The notes under the pieces: generated by a model
Seen by the model: the letters and a program-made list of their open reading frames with translations, nothing else
Database searches by the model: none
Told to the model about the DNA's origin: nothing
Assembly: GCA_035279905.1 (NCBI GenBank)
Contig: DATEGZ010000315.1
Coordinates: forward strand, 19,704-83,703
Reading direction: 5' to 3'
From: DATEGZ01 sp035279905
GTDB taxonomy: Bacteria > Acidobacteriota > Vicinamibacteria > Vicinamibacterales > SCN-69-37
DNA: 64,000 nt
Shown here: in pieces, positions 32,302 through 41,381 of the stretch
Layout: every line of letters starts with the position of its first letter
How positions within the stretch are numbered: the first letter of the stretch is position 1
Position numbers and translations under genes: made by a program

Positions 32302-33993
32302 TTACGGCCGTCGCGCGGGCGTGGGCGGAGCGACCACCGATTCGGGCAGGTCGGCAGGCGGCACCTCGTGCCCGCCGGCGCTGTTGCCCCAGATGATGGT
32401 GCTGCCCCAGACCATCGTGCTGCCCCAGACCATCGTGTTGCCCCAGATGATCGTGCTGCCCCACACCATCGTGTTGCCCCAGATGATGGTGCTGCCCCAC
32501 ACCATGGTGTTGCCCCAGATGATCGTCGTGCCGTCCACGCCCGATCCCGCCCACGCGCCGACCATCGCGAAATCGCCCTGGCCCGCGAACGAGAGGCCGC
32601 CCATTTCGATGGTCTCGCCGGCGATCACGTCCTGGCGCGGCGCGGACGCGGGCGAGGCGGCGCGCACGAATGACACGGCCAGCGGCACGTTCAGGCTGCC
32701 GGCTCCCTGTTCGATCACACCGGCGCCCGGCATCCGCTGCGCGGTGACCTGCAGCGCAAACTTGACCTGAGCGGGCGTCAGCCGCGGCGCTGCCTGCAGC
32801 AACAACGCGACGGCGCCAGACACGACGGGCGCGGACATGCTCGTGCCCGACAGCCGCATGTACGACCCGCTCAACGCGCTGACGCGCTGGTCCGGCAACT
32901 GGCGCCACAGATACGTCGAGGTCAGTTCGGTCGACACCAGGGCGTTGCCGGGCGCGACGAGGTCGGGTTTGATCTGCCAGGACTCCGGCCGGTCCGGCGT
33001 GCCGACAGGTCCTCTCGAGCTCCAACTCGCCATCACATCGTCCGACCGCTTGACGGTGCCGCGCGTGTTGATGGCGCCAACCGTGATGGCCTGGCTCGCG
33101 ATACCGGGCGACACGATGCCGCCGACGACAGGTGTGCCGTCCGGCAGCTTGCCGAAGTTGCCGGCCGCGGTGACGACCACGATGTTCGCGGCGACGGCGC
33201 GATTCACCGCCTTGACGAGCGGATCGTCGTCCGGCGCTTCAACCGGCAGATGCCCGAGCGACATGTTGATGACGCGAATGTTGTACCGGCCCTGATTGGC
33301 GACGCACCAGTCGATCGCGTCCACGACGTCCGACACCAGACCCTGTCCGGTCGCACCGAGGACGCGCAGGTTGACGAGGCGGGCGCCGGGCGCCATGCCG
33401 CCGTAGGCGTTTCCGTTCAAGAGCGAGCTCGTCAGACTCCCGTCGACGATGATGCCAGCGACATGCGTGCCGTGACCGTAGTCGTCGCGGCCGTTCGCCT
33501 GCGGGTCGATCCAGTCCTTCGAGTAGAGCACATCACCCAGCAGATCGGGATGCGCGCCAATGCCGGAGTCGATCACGGCCACGGTCACGCCGGATCCGTC
33601 GACGCCGCCGTTCCGCCCGAATTGCGGCCACGTCAGGTTCGCGCCGGTCGCGCGCGTGTCGACCGACTGCATCGCGCTCAGCACGCGATCGGCGACGATC
33701 GCGTCCACCTGCGGGTCGGAGGCCAGGGCGTCGATCTGCGACAGCGTGCCCGTCAGCACCGCGCCCGTCGAGAGCCGCTTGACGAGCGTCAGGTTGTACT
33801 GCACGACGAGGCGATCGATCACATCCTGCGGATCCTCGACGATCACCCGGACCACGTTGGTCGAGACCGCATTGAGCAGCTGATCGAGGATGTCGATCGG
33901 CAGGCGCGCCCGATGCTGCGCCCACGCGATTCGGGGCAGCGCCAGCAGCGCGATCAGGGCGACACAGGCAACGCGGCGTCGATGGGGAGACAT
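32302..33993 (-). CDS. Secreted subtilisin-like serine protease (S8) with Trp-Gly repeat tail
   Basis: A 563-residue preproprotease. The signal peptide covers about residues 8-25. An inhibitor-I9-like propeptide lies near 45-105. The catalytic triad is Asp142 (AVIDSGIGAHPD), His174 (GHGTHVAG) and Ser385 (SGTSMSAP), with the oxyanion Asn in TAAGNFG (279). After the catalytic domain, residues 489-536 are eight tandem hexapeptides of the form I/M-I/V-W-G-N/S-T, followed by a Pro-rich tail. Similar WG tails are seen on S8 proteases of Acidobacteriota; their role is not known to me, but surface attachment is plausible. It is the first gene of a leftward run with an ECF sigma and a TPR kinase. Confidence 0.9.
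   Translation of the reverse strand: MSPHRRRVACVALIALLALPRIAWAQHRARLPIDILDQLLNAVSTNVVRVIVEDPQDVIDRLVVQYNLTLVKRLSTGAVLTGTLSQIDALASDPQVDAIVADRVLSAMQSVDTRATGANLTWPQFGRNGGVDGSGVTVAVIDSGIGAHPDLLGDVLYSKDWIDPQANGRDDYGHGTHVAGIIVDGSLTSSLLNGNAYGGMAPGARLVNLRVLGATGQGLVSDVVDAIDWCVANQGRYNIRVINMSLGHLPVEAPDDDPLVKAVNRAVAANIVVVTAAGNFGKLPDGTPVVGGIVSPGIASQAITVGAINTRGTVKRSDDVMASWSSRGPVGTPDRPESWQIKPDLVAPGNALVSTELTSTYLWRQLPDQRVSALSGSYMRLSGTSMSAPVVSGAVALLLQAAPRLTPAQVKFALQVTAQRMPGAGVIEQGAGSLNVPLAVSFVRAASPASAPRQDVIAGETIEMGGLSFAGQGDFAMVGAWAGSGVDGTTIIWGNTMVWGSTIIWGNTMVWGSTIIWGNTMVWGSTMVWGSTIIWGNSAGGHEVPPADLPESVVAPPTPARRP
32386..32529. repeat. 18-base tandem repeat encoding Trp-Gly hexapeptides
   Basis: Eight near-identical 18-base units (for example ttgccccagatgatcgtg on the plus strand) encode the WG tail of the subtilase. 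Units alternate between ATC/ATG-rich variants, so the array probably grew by duplication of a 36-base pair of units. Copy number may vary between strains. Confidence 0.85.
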
Positions 33994-34057
33994 GATCGGA
34001 TTCCCAAACTAGCGGCGCGCTGTTCGCGATTCAAGTACATGGATTGTCAGCACATTC

Positions 34058-34092
34058 GTGTAAGCGCACGTAACCACCCGAGCGCCTTACAC
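34058..34092. terminator. Hairpin GTGTAAG/CTTACAC downstream of the ADOP gene
   Basis: Arms GTGTAAG (34058-34064) and CTTACAC (34086-34092) pair perfectly; inner CGC and GCG add three pairs with one bulge. It lies 65-100 bases past the ADOP stop and before the subtilase start, within a 163-base gap in which I see no gene. It could terminate the ADOP transcript or control the protease. Confidence 0.35.
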
Positions 34093-34156
34093 GGGGGCGT
34101 GAAGGTTCGAATTGCAGTTTGCGTCGCGCTTCGCTGACAGATACGAAATCGCGAGA

Positions 34157-36619
34157 CTACGTCGACTTCATCGCGACCATCGGCTGGACCGCGGCAGCGC
34201 GGCGTGCAGGCGCGAGGCTGGCCAGGACCGCAGTGAGCACCGCGACCGCCGCGCCCGCCGCATACGCGAGCGGCTCGATGGCACTGAGACGAATCCCGCC
34301 GTCGAGGCGGGCCACGAGGGCCGTCAGCAGCACGCCCACCACCACACCCGGACCCACGAGCTTCACGACGTCGAAGAGAACCATGGCGATGAGGCGCGGG
34401 CGTGAGGCGCCGAGCGCGACTCTCACGGCGATTTCGCGCGTGCGGCTCGTGACCATGAGTCCCACGACGCCGTAAATCCCGAGCGCCGCCAGCAGCAGCG
34501 TCACGCCCGAGGCCACGCCGGCGAACGCAAACGCGTTGAGGTAATCGTCAATGCTCCGCTGCCGAAGCGATTCGCCGGTGACAATCCGGGTGCGGTCGAA
34601 GTCGGGGTCGACATCGCGGATCGCGTTCTCGAGCGCCGCGGTCAGCTTCGTGGACGACTCGCCCGCAGTGCCACGCGCGATCAGCATCAGCATCACGGCT
34701 CCCTGGCGGTCGTCAGAGACAGGCACGGAGTCCTTGCGGAGGTCCGGATGCTGCGCCAGTGGCAGCAGCAGTTGCTTCCGATCCGTGTTCATCTGCGACG
34801 TGGGGAACTCGGCCGTGACACCCACGATCGTGAACGTGCGCGGCTCGCCGTCGCTTTGCGTCCGGAAAGTGAGCCGCTGGCCAACGGCGGCCCCGTTCGG
34901 AAACAGTCCGTCTGCAAGCGGCTTCGACACGATTGTCACGAGCGGCGCGCCCGGACCGTCATCGCTCATGAACCCGCGACCGGCCACGAGCGCGATCTGC
35001 ATCGCGCTCAGATAGTCGTCGCCGACCCGTGTGACCTGAGCCTCGGCGATCGCGGGCGCTCGATCGACGTCCGTCTGCGCGGACACTTTGGCCAGGCGGT
35101 AACGGAAATCCAGCGGAATGCCGTCGGCAACAGTGACTGCGGCAACGCCGGCGCTGCGTGCGAGATTGTCGCGGACCTGCCGGAACTGGGCGTCAGAGTT
35201 GATCGGTGCGGCGTACAAGACGTCCGATGCAAATCCCAGATCCGCGCTGGCCGTCGCCCGGACGCGTTCGATGGACATGAAGCTCAGGATCAGCAAGGGC
35301 ACCGCGATCGCAATCTGCAAGGCGCCGGCAAACCGATGCGCCCGCCCGGTCCTGATCCCGCTCGAGCCGGCCTCGTCCTTGAGGACCGTCAACATCACCG
35401 GACGGCTGAAACGGAGCGCCGGCAGCAAGCCGAATACCAGGCTCGTCGCCAGACACAGCCCCACGGTCGTCGCAATCGTCGAGACGTCGACTCTCAAGAC
35501 CGCCTTCAGCTCAGGCGGAATGGGCTCGTTCATCCACCAGTACACGACCGGCAGCAGGTTGACGAGCGCGAGCGAGGCCAGCGCGCCGCCGAGCCCCGCG
35601 AGGAGGACCGACTCCGTCAGCAGATGCTGGACCAGGCGCATCCGGCTCGCGCCGATGGTCTGGCGGATGGTCAACTCCCGCTCGCGCATCGCGCTTCGCA
35701 CCTGCATCATGCCGGAGACGTTCAGGCACACGACGAGGAGCAGCAAGCCGGTGATGACGTGCCAGGCGGTTTTCACAATGTTGAAGTCCTCGCCGTCGAC
35801 GTTGCCGATGGCGCGGTAGGGCGCGGCGACTCCGGTAATGAACTCGTTGGTCGATGGGTACTCGGTGGCCAACCCCGACGTGATTGCCGCAACGGCCGCG
35901 CTGGCCTGCGCGACGCTCACCCCGGGCAACAGACGGCCGTGAATGTGCACCAACGGCTTGCTTCGATCGAACCGCGCGCCGCTGCGGGCGAGCAATTCCG
36001 GATGCCGCTCGAGCGGCAGGAAGAGGTCCGCCGGCTGCACCGCAAACGGGCCACCGAACCCGTCGGGTGCGATGCCCGCCACGACATGCGGCACGCCGTT
36101 GACGACGACGGTCTTGCCGACGATGGCGGGATCGGCCGCAAGACGTCTCTGCCAGAAGTCGTATCCGAAGACGACAGCAGGCTCCGCGGCGCCAGTCTCC
36201 GGAAATCCCGGTCCGCGTGTCAGCGCGACGCCCAACGTCCTGAAATAGTTGGAGGCGACGTACAGCGCCACCGACTGCGTCTTCGTGCTCGAGTCCGGAA
36301 GCGTGACGGAACTCCCGCCGCTGACCCAGCCGGTCAGCGACATCCCCGTGTCGGCCGTTCGCAGATCGACGAAATCCGGATACGACCAGCGGTCCGTCGG
36401 CGCGTGGCTGCCGACGCGGCTGGTGAAGACTTCGACCAGTTGGGTGGGACGGTCGATGTCGATGGCCGGAGGCGGCGTCACTAACGCGCGAAAGAAGTAG
36501 TGGACCGCGACCACCGGCGCCATGCCGATGCCGAGCGTGACGACGCACACGACCGAGAACGCGCGCGCTTTCGACAGCGAGCGGCATGCATACATCACGT
36601 CGCGCCAGAAACCGGTCAT
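34157..36619 (-). CDS. ADOP-family MacB/FtsX-type permease, without the prefix domain
   Basis: An 820-residue permease that begins directly at the membrane block (MTGFWRDVMYACRSLSKARA). TM1 follows near 20-45, then a periplasmic MacB-like domain (SNYFRTLGVALTRGPGF, VVVNGVPHVVAGIAPDGF). A first FtsX-like block has RERELTIRQTIGASRMRLVQHLL, and a second has TREIAVRVALGASRPRLIAMVL. It has no adjacent ATPase or PadR gene, so it is an orphan in both senses. The start at 36619 is preferred over the longer frame to 36658 because it aligns with other ADOP openings. It is divergent from a TPR kinase gene, with 80 bases between the starts. Confidence 0.85.
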   Translation of the reverse strand: MTGFWRDVMYACRSLSKARAFSVVCVVTLGIGMAPVVAVHYFFRALVTPPPAIDIDRPTQLVEVFTSRVGSHAPTDRWSYPDFVDLRTADTGMSLTGWVSGGSSVTLPDSSTKTQSVALYVASNYFRTLGVALTRGPGFPETGAAEPAVVFGYDFWQRRLAADPAIVGKTVVVNGVPHVVAGIAPDGFGGPFAVQPADLFLPLERHPELLARSGARFDRSKPLVHIHGRLLPGVSVAQASAAVAAITSGLATEYPSTNEFITGVAAPYRAIGNVDGEDFNIVKTAWHVITGLLLLVVCLNVSGMMQVRSAMRERELTIRQTIGASRMRLVQHLLTESVLLAGLGGALASLALVNLLPVVYWWMNEPIPPELKAVLRVDVSTIATTVGLCLATSLVFGLLPALRFSRPVMLTVLKDEAGSSGIRTGRAHRFAGALQIAIAVPLLILSFMSIERVRATASADLGFASDVLYAAPINSDAQFRQVRDNLARSAGVAAVTVADGIPLDFRYRLAKVSAQTDVDRAPAIAEAQVTRVGDDYLSAMQIALVAGRGFMSDDGPGAPLVTIVSKPLADGLFPNGAAVGQRLTFRTQSDGEPRTFTIVGVTAEFPTSQMNTDRKQLLLPLAQHPDLRKDSVPVSDDRQGAVMLMLIARGTAGESSTKLTAALENAIRDVDPDFDRTRIVTGESLRQRSIDDYLNAFAFAGVASGVTLLLAALGIYGVVGLMVTSRTREIAVRVALGASRPRLIAMVLFDVVKLVGPGVVVGVLLTALVARLDGGIRLSAIEPLAYAAGAAVAVLTAVLASLAPARRAAAVQPMVAMKST

Positions 36620-36682
36620 CGCGACAAACTTTGTATCACAAAGCTCAGCCGCCGCCAAGCCGGGTCCGACGCTCTCGTCGGG

Positions 36683-36688
36683 TATTAT
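36683..36688 (+). promoter_or_regulatory. -10-like element TATTAT for a probably leaderless kinase mRNA
   Basis: TATTAT ends 11 bases before the ATG at 36700, and no Shine-Dalgarno lies between them. No clear -35 box is visible. The spacing matches the element at 7121. Confidence 0.45.
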
Positions 36689-36699
36689 CCTCAGCGCTC

Positions 36700-39495
36700 A
36701 TGATCGGACAGCAGGTCGGGTCCTACCGCATCGTCCGCCAGCTCGGTGCGGGCGGCATGGGGGTGGTCTACGAAGCGGAAGACACGCGGCTCGGCCGCCG
36801 GGTCGCCCTGAAGTTCCTCCCGGCGTCCCTGGACGCCTCGCCGGACGCGACGGCCCGCTTCGAGCGCGAAGCGCGTATCCTCTCGTCGCTCAACCATCCC
36901 AACATCTGCACGATTCACGACATCGGCACGGTCAATGATGGCGGCCACGACCGGCGCTTCATCGTGATGGAGCTGCTCGAGGGCGAGTCGTTGCGCGGGC
37001 GGATTCACGACCACGCGCTGCCCTTCGAGCAGGTCGTCGACATCGGCGGCCAGATCGCGGACGCGCTCGACGCCGCGCACGACAAGGGCATCGTCCATCG
37101 CGACATCAAGCCGGCGAACATCTTCATCACGAAGCGCGGGCAGGCAAAGCTGCTCGACTTCGGCGTCGCGAAGCCCGGCGGCAGCCATGACCGCCACGAC
37201 GAGGAAACCCGGGCGCTCGCCGAGCAGTTGACCGTCCCCGGCACGACCGTCGGATCGATCAACTACATGTCGCCGGAGCAGGCGCGCGGACAGGACATCG
37301 ACGGGCGGAGCGATATCTTTTCTCTGGGGCTCGTGTTGTACGAGATGGCGACCGGACGCCAGGCGTTCGGCGGGCCGACGTCGGCTGTTGTATTCGAGGC
37401 CATTCTCAACCGTCAGCCGGTGCCGCCGAGCCAGCTCAATTCCGCGGTCACGCCGGATCTCGATCGCATCATCGCCCGCTCGCTCGAGAAGGATCCGAAG
37501 CTGCGGTACCAGACCGCCGGCGATCTCGTGTCGGAGCTGCGACGTCTCCGCCGCGACACCAACGCGACCGCAGCAGCAGCGACCGGGACGGTCGCGCCTG
37601 CGGCGCCGGCGGCCGCCCGCAAGCCGCGCTGGGCGCTCGTCGGCATTCCGGCGGCGCTCGTGCTGGCCGTGGCGGGATTCTGGCTGTGGAGCTCGACGCG
37701 CGCGCCCGCGTTCACCGAGCGCGACGCCATCGTCGTCGCCGACTTCGTCAACACGACCGGCGATCAGGTCTTCGACGACGCGCTGAAGCAGGCGGTGTCC
37801 GTGCAGCTGCAGCAGACGTCGTACGTCACGCTGCTCGCCGATCGTCAGGTGCAGACCACGCTTGCCTTGATGCAGCGCAAGCCCGATGAGCCGGTCGTCG
37901 GCGCCGTCGCCCGCGAGCTCTGCCAGCGCGCGGGCGCGCGGGCGACCGTCGAAGGATCGATCGCTCCGCTCGGGTCGTCTTACGTCATCGCCATTGGGGT
38001 GCACGACTGTCAGACCGGCGCCGCCATCGCCCAGGAGCAAACCCAGGCCGACTCGAAGGAAGGCGTGCTGAAGGCCGTTGGAACGACGGTGACGTCGCTG
38101 CGCAAGCATCTCGGCGAGTCGCTGGCGTCAATCACCAAGTCCGACGTGCCCGCGGAGGCGACGACAAAGTCGCTCGAAGCATTGCGCGCGTACGGATTGG
38201 GCGTCAAGACACGCGCGACGAAGTCCGACGAGGCATCGATTCCGTTTTTCCAGCAGGCGCTCGAGAAGGATCCGAACTTCGCGCTCGCGCACGCCAAGCT
38301 GAGCGTGGTCTTCTCGAACACCAACAAAGGCGCGGAGGCGAGGGCGGAGGCGGAGAAGGCCTATGCGCTGCGCGACACGGTCAGCGAGTACGAGCGCCTG
38401 TATATCCTTTCGAACTACTACGCGCGCACGGGAGACGATGCGAAGCAGAAGGAGACGCTCGAGGTCCTGACGACAACGTATCCACGCGACTTCGCGGCGA
38501 AAAACAACTACGGCCTCTACTTGAGTAACAAAGGCAAGCTCGACGACGCGCTGGCGCAGTACCTCGCGGCGCACGAGATCGCGCCGAGCGAACCGCAACC
38601 CGCCGTCAACGCCGCCAACCTGCTGTTCAATCTGGGCCGCTACGACGAAGGCATGAAGATGGCGGATCTGGTCATGTCGCTGCGACCGGACCGCGGCATC
38701 GCGAATATTCGCTGGATTCGGGCCCATCTTCACGGCGATCCGCGCGAGGCGAGTCTGCGCGAGGCGGCCGTGAAACTCAACGCGCCGGACAACGTGCTCT
38801 CGCTTGAGATGTCACTGGCGCTCTGGGACGGCCGGATCGCGGACTATGCGGCCGCAGAACGCAAGATCGTCGATTTCCTGCGCGCGAATAAACGCGAGGA
38901 AGGGCTCGCGAACACGGAGGCGAACTACCTCATCACTATGGGGGTGTTTCTCGGGGGACCTGCCCTCGACGCGCTGAAGAAGGCCATCACCGCGCCCGCG
39001 GCCGCACGGCCGTTCGTGCGACAGGCCGCCGTGTCGCTGGCGGTTGGAGGCGACCTCAGCGTCTTGCGCCGTGAGCTGCCGCGCCTCGAGCACGACGAGC
39101 ATCTGGCCCCCGGCGCCACACCACCGCCCGGCCTCGTCATCGCGCGCGCGTACGTCCAGGTCGCAGACGGCAAGACGGACGAGGCCATCGCCGCAGTCCA
39201 GGCGACTACCAGCAACGCTCAGGCGGCCACGTTCTTCACGCTGGGGCAGATCCAGGAGCGTGGAGGCCGGATCGATGACGCGATCGCCAGCTACAAGCGC
39301 GTCGTGGACGCCGCCCCTGCGCTTCTTTTCAACACAACGCTCCCATACGCGCGCCTGTCCCTGGGGCGGCTGCTTGACGGAAAGGGCGAGGCGGCTGGGG
39401 CAAAAGCCCAGTTCGACGTCCTCCAGAAGCAGTGGGCGCACGCCGACCCGGGCTTCCTTCTCGCGCAGGAGTTGAAGCGGATCGCGAAGCAGTAA
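36700..39495 (+). CDS. Membrane-anchored Ser/Thr kinase with TolB/CsgG-like and TPR regions
   Basis: A 931-residue protein. The kinase has GAGGMGVVYEAED (16-28), Lys38, HRDIKPAN (133-140), DFG (153-155) and YMSPEQ (189-194). A membrane helix spans 311-330. After it comes a domain like the TolB/CsgG-type fold found in TPR-linked signalling proteins (AIVVADFVNTTGDQVFDDAL, CQRAGARATVEGSIAPLGSS, SYVIAIGVHDCQTGAAI), about residues 340-480. TPR repeats then run to the end (ALEKDPNFALAHAKLSVVFS, GKLDDALAQYLAAHEIAPSE, GGRIDDAIASYKRVVDAAP). The ATG at 36700 is the only start close to the kinase fold; a -10-like box lies 11 bases ahead. A strong hairpin follows the stop. Confidence 0.9.
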   Translation: MIGQQVGSYRIVRQLGAGGMGVVYEAEDTRLGRRVALKFLPASLDASPDATARFEREARILSSLNHPNICTIHDIGTVNDGGHDRRFIVMELLEGESLRGRIHDHALPFEQVVDIGGQIADALDAAHDKGIVHRDIKPANIFITKRGQAKLLDFGVAKPGGSHDRHDEETRALAEQLTVPGTTVGSINYMSPEQARGQDIDGRSDIFSLGLVLYEMATGRQAFGGPTSAVVFEAILNRQPVPPSQLNSAVTPDLDRIIARSLEKDPKLRYQTAGDLVSELRRLRRDTNATAAAATGTVAPAAPAAARKPRWALVGIPAALVLAVAGFWLWSSTRAPAFTERDAIVVADFVNTTGDQVFDDALKQAVSVQLQQTSYVTLLADRQVQTTLALMQRKPDEPVVGAVARELCQRAGARATVEGSIAPLGSSYVIAIGVHDCQTGAAIAQEQTQADSKEGVLKAVGTTVTSLRKHLGESLASITKSDVPAEATTKSLEALRAYGLGVKTRATKSDEASIPFFQQALEKDPNFALAHAKLSVVFSNTNKGAEARAEAEKAYALRDTVSEYERLYILSNYYARTGDDAKQKETLEVLTTTYPRDFAAKNNYGLYLSNKGKLDDALAQYLAAHEIAPSEPQPAVNAANLLFNLGRYDEGMKMADLVMSLRPDRGIANIRWIRAHLHGDPREASLREAAVKLNAPDNVLSLEMSLALWDGRIADYAAAERKIVDFLRANKREEGLANTEANYLITMGVFLGGPALDALKKAITAPAAARPFVRQAAVSLAVGGDLSVLRRELPRLEHDEHLAPGATPPPGLVIARAYVQVADGKTDEAIAAVQATTSNAQAATFFTLGQIQERGGRIDDAIASYKRVVDAAPALLFNTTLPYARLSLGRLLDGKGEAAGAKAQFDVLQKQWAHADPGFLLAQELKRIAKQ

Positions 39496-39528
39496 CGGCC
39501 CGGTTGGCGATGAGCCAGCCGGGCCGTT
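39494..39528. terminator. GGCCCGG-core hairpin between convergent kinase and amidase genes
   Basis: Arms AACGGCCCGG (39494-39503) and CCGGGCCGTT (39519-39528) pair perfectly and are extended by TTGGC/GCCAG around loop GATGA. TTT follows on the plus strand. It lies between two converging genes and should terminate at least the kinase transcript. Confidence 0.7.
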
Positions 39529-39549
39529 TGCAATTCGAGCGCCGGAATC

Positions 39550-41217
39550 CTAGCGCGGCCGGCCCACGAAGTCGCCCGGCAACGGCGGTGTGCTTCCAGG
39601 CGGAATACGATTGTGCGTCGCCTGCTCGTACGCGTATGCGAGCGCAATGAGGCGCGCCTCGGAGAACGCGCGCCCGCTGAACGTCACACCGGACGGGAAC
39701 GGGTTCACGATCGGTGCGGTAGGCGGCACGAATCCGCCCGGTACCGTGATACTCGGGTAGCCCGCCTTCGCAGGCGTCGCTGCGAAGTTGTTTGCCGACG
39801 CGAGGATCGCATCAAAATCGTCCGGCGTGCCTCTGATGCCGTCAGGTCCGTTGTAGACCGCGTCCAGGTTGCCGCGGGAAATCGCGAGATCCGCAGCACG
39901 GTCCGCGATATAGCGATTGGTGTCGGCGCTTCCCGGGCTGATGTTCTGCTGAGCCGCTGCCACGAAGATGGCCTGACCGTACTTTCCCCCGTTTGGCGGG
40001 AAGTGGAGAAAGTTGAAGTTGACGATGTCCTGGATCGTGTGTTGCGGCGCACCCGGCGTGGCTGCGAGGTACGCGTTGAGGTCGCGCTTCTGTCCGTACA
40101 TCAGCACCACGGAGCAGGTCCCCTGCGCAGGGTATGGATAGCTGACACAGCTGCCTGGGCTTCCCACCACATTCGGGATCGGTACGACCTCAGCTCCCTC
40201 CGCGCGGAGCACATCGATGGCGGCATTCATGATGGCGGCGCGGTTACTGGGGATCGGTAGCGCGGCGATCCGCGCGCCCCTGAGCGCGTGCTTGTCGAGG
40301 AACTGCGTGTAGTCGCTGAAGCAGTTCCCCGGGATCAGACACTGGGCGGTCGCCGGATCGGCCGAATCGAAGCCAGCGATGACACCGAGCAGCCGCGCGG
40401 CGTCCTCGACGGTGCGGGTGATCGGGCCGGCGGTGTCCTGATCGGCGGTGATCGGAATGATGCCGTCGCGGCTCACGAGTCCGAGCGTCGGCTTGATGCC
40501 CACGACACCGTTCGCGCTGGCCGGGCTGAGAATCGATCCCGACGTTTCAGTGCCGATGCCGAGCGCCGCAAGGTTCGCGTTGACGGCGATGCCCGGACCT
40601 GAGCTCGATCCGCCAGTCTGGAGGACGGGACGGCCGTCACCCCCTGGCAGCGGACGCGGGTCGTAGGGGTTGAAGCCAAAGTTGCCCAGCGAGCTGTAGC
40701 CGGTGGGCATGTTGAGCGCGATGAAGTTCGCGAACTCGGTCAACGTGCCCTTGCCAAGAATGATTGCCCCCGCGTCGCGCAGCTTCTTCGTGATGAACGC
40801 GTCGTCGGGCGGAATGGATCCCGCGAGGGCGACTGAACCGGCCGTGGTGGGCATGTCGAAGGTGTCGATGTTGTCCTTGAGGATGATCGGAATACCTTCG
40901 AGCGGAAGACGAGCCTTGCCCGGGTGCCTCAGCGCGTCGGAGAGCCGCGCATCGCTCAACGCGTTGGCGTTGAGATGGATGTAGGCATTGACGGCGGGGC
41001 CCGTGTCCTCGTACGCCGCGATGCGATCGAGGTACATGCCCACGAGTTGCTCGGTGGTTACCAGCTTCGTCTGTAATGCTTTCTGCAGGTCGTCTACCGT
41101 GGCTTCGACAAGCTGCAGGCGTGCGGATCCAGAACCGCCGGGGTTGGCGCGGACCGGCAGGACGATCAAGCCGACGACGAGGGCGATCAGTGAAACGGTG
41201 CAGGGCAATCGTTTCAT
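39550..41217 (-). CDS. Secreted amidase-signature-family hydrolase
   Basis: A 555-residue protein with a signal peptide (residues 8-24, cleavage near VRA-NP). The amidase signature triad is present: Lys114 in PIILKDNID, a cis-Ser near 205 in TGGSSSGPG, and nucleophilic Ser228 in GTETSGSI. The family hydrolyses amide bonds of many substrates; exported members can act on peptides or acyl amides, and the substrate here is unknown. The length exceeds the usual 450-500 because of an insertion around 340-430. GGAGG lies six bases before the ATG. It converges on the TPR kinase gene. Confidence 0.88.
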   Translation of the reverse strand: MKRLPCTVSLIALVVGLIVLPVRANPGGSGSARLQLVEATVDDLQKALQTKLVTTEQLVGMYLDRIAAYEDTGPAVNAYIHLNANALSDARLSDALRHPGKARLPLEGIPIILKDNIDTFDMPTTAGSVALAGSIPPDDAFITKKLRDAGAIILGKGTLTEFANFIALNMPTGYSSLGNFGFNPYDPRPLPGGDGRPVLQTGGSSSGPGIAVNANLAALGIGTETSGSILSPASANGVVGIKPTLGLVSRDGIIPITADQDTAGPITRTVEDAARLLGVIAGFDSADPATAQCLIPGNCFSDYTQFLDKHALRGARIAALPIPSNRAAIMNAAIDVLRAEGAEVVPIPNVVGSPGSCVSYPYPAQGTCSVVLMYGQKRDLNAYLAATPGAPQHTIQDIVNFNFLHFPPNGGKYGQAIFVAAAQQNISPGSADTNRYIADRAADLAISRGNLDAVYNGPDGIRGTPDDFDAILASANNFAATPAKAGYPSITVPGGFVPPTAPIVNPFPSGVTFSGRAFSEARLIALAYAYEQATHNRIPPGSTPPLPGDFVGRPR

Positions 41218-41381
41218 ATTTATCCTCCGTTGCGGAGACGCGAGAAGAGGCGGGGGGTCCGATGATGCTGCCGCTCGCGCCGCCGAGTCAAGGAGGTAGC
41301 CGCCAGGCGCTCAACTTTCCCTCCGTCTATCTCGTCTATTGAACCGGACGCAGGATTCGGGGTCTAACTGGGCGGGCTCCC

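Noticed and set aside
32386..32529. Regular repeats that could be mistaken for a CRISPR array
   Set aside because: The 18-base units are contiguous, have no spacers and encode the in-frame WG tail of the subtilase.
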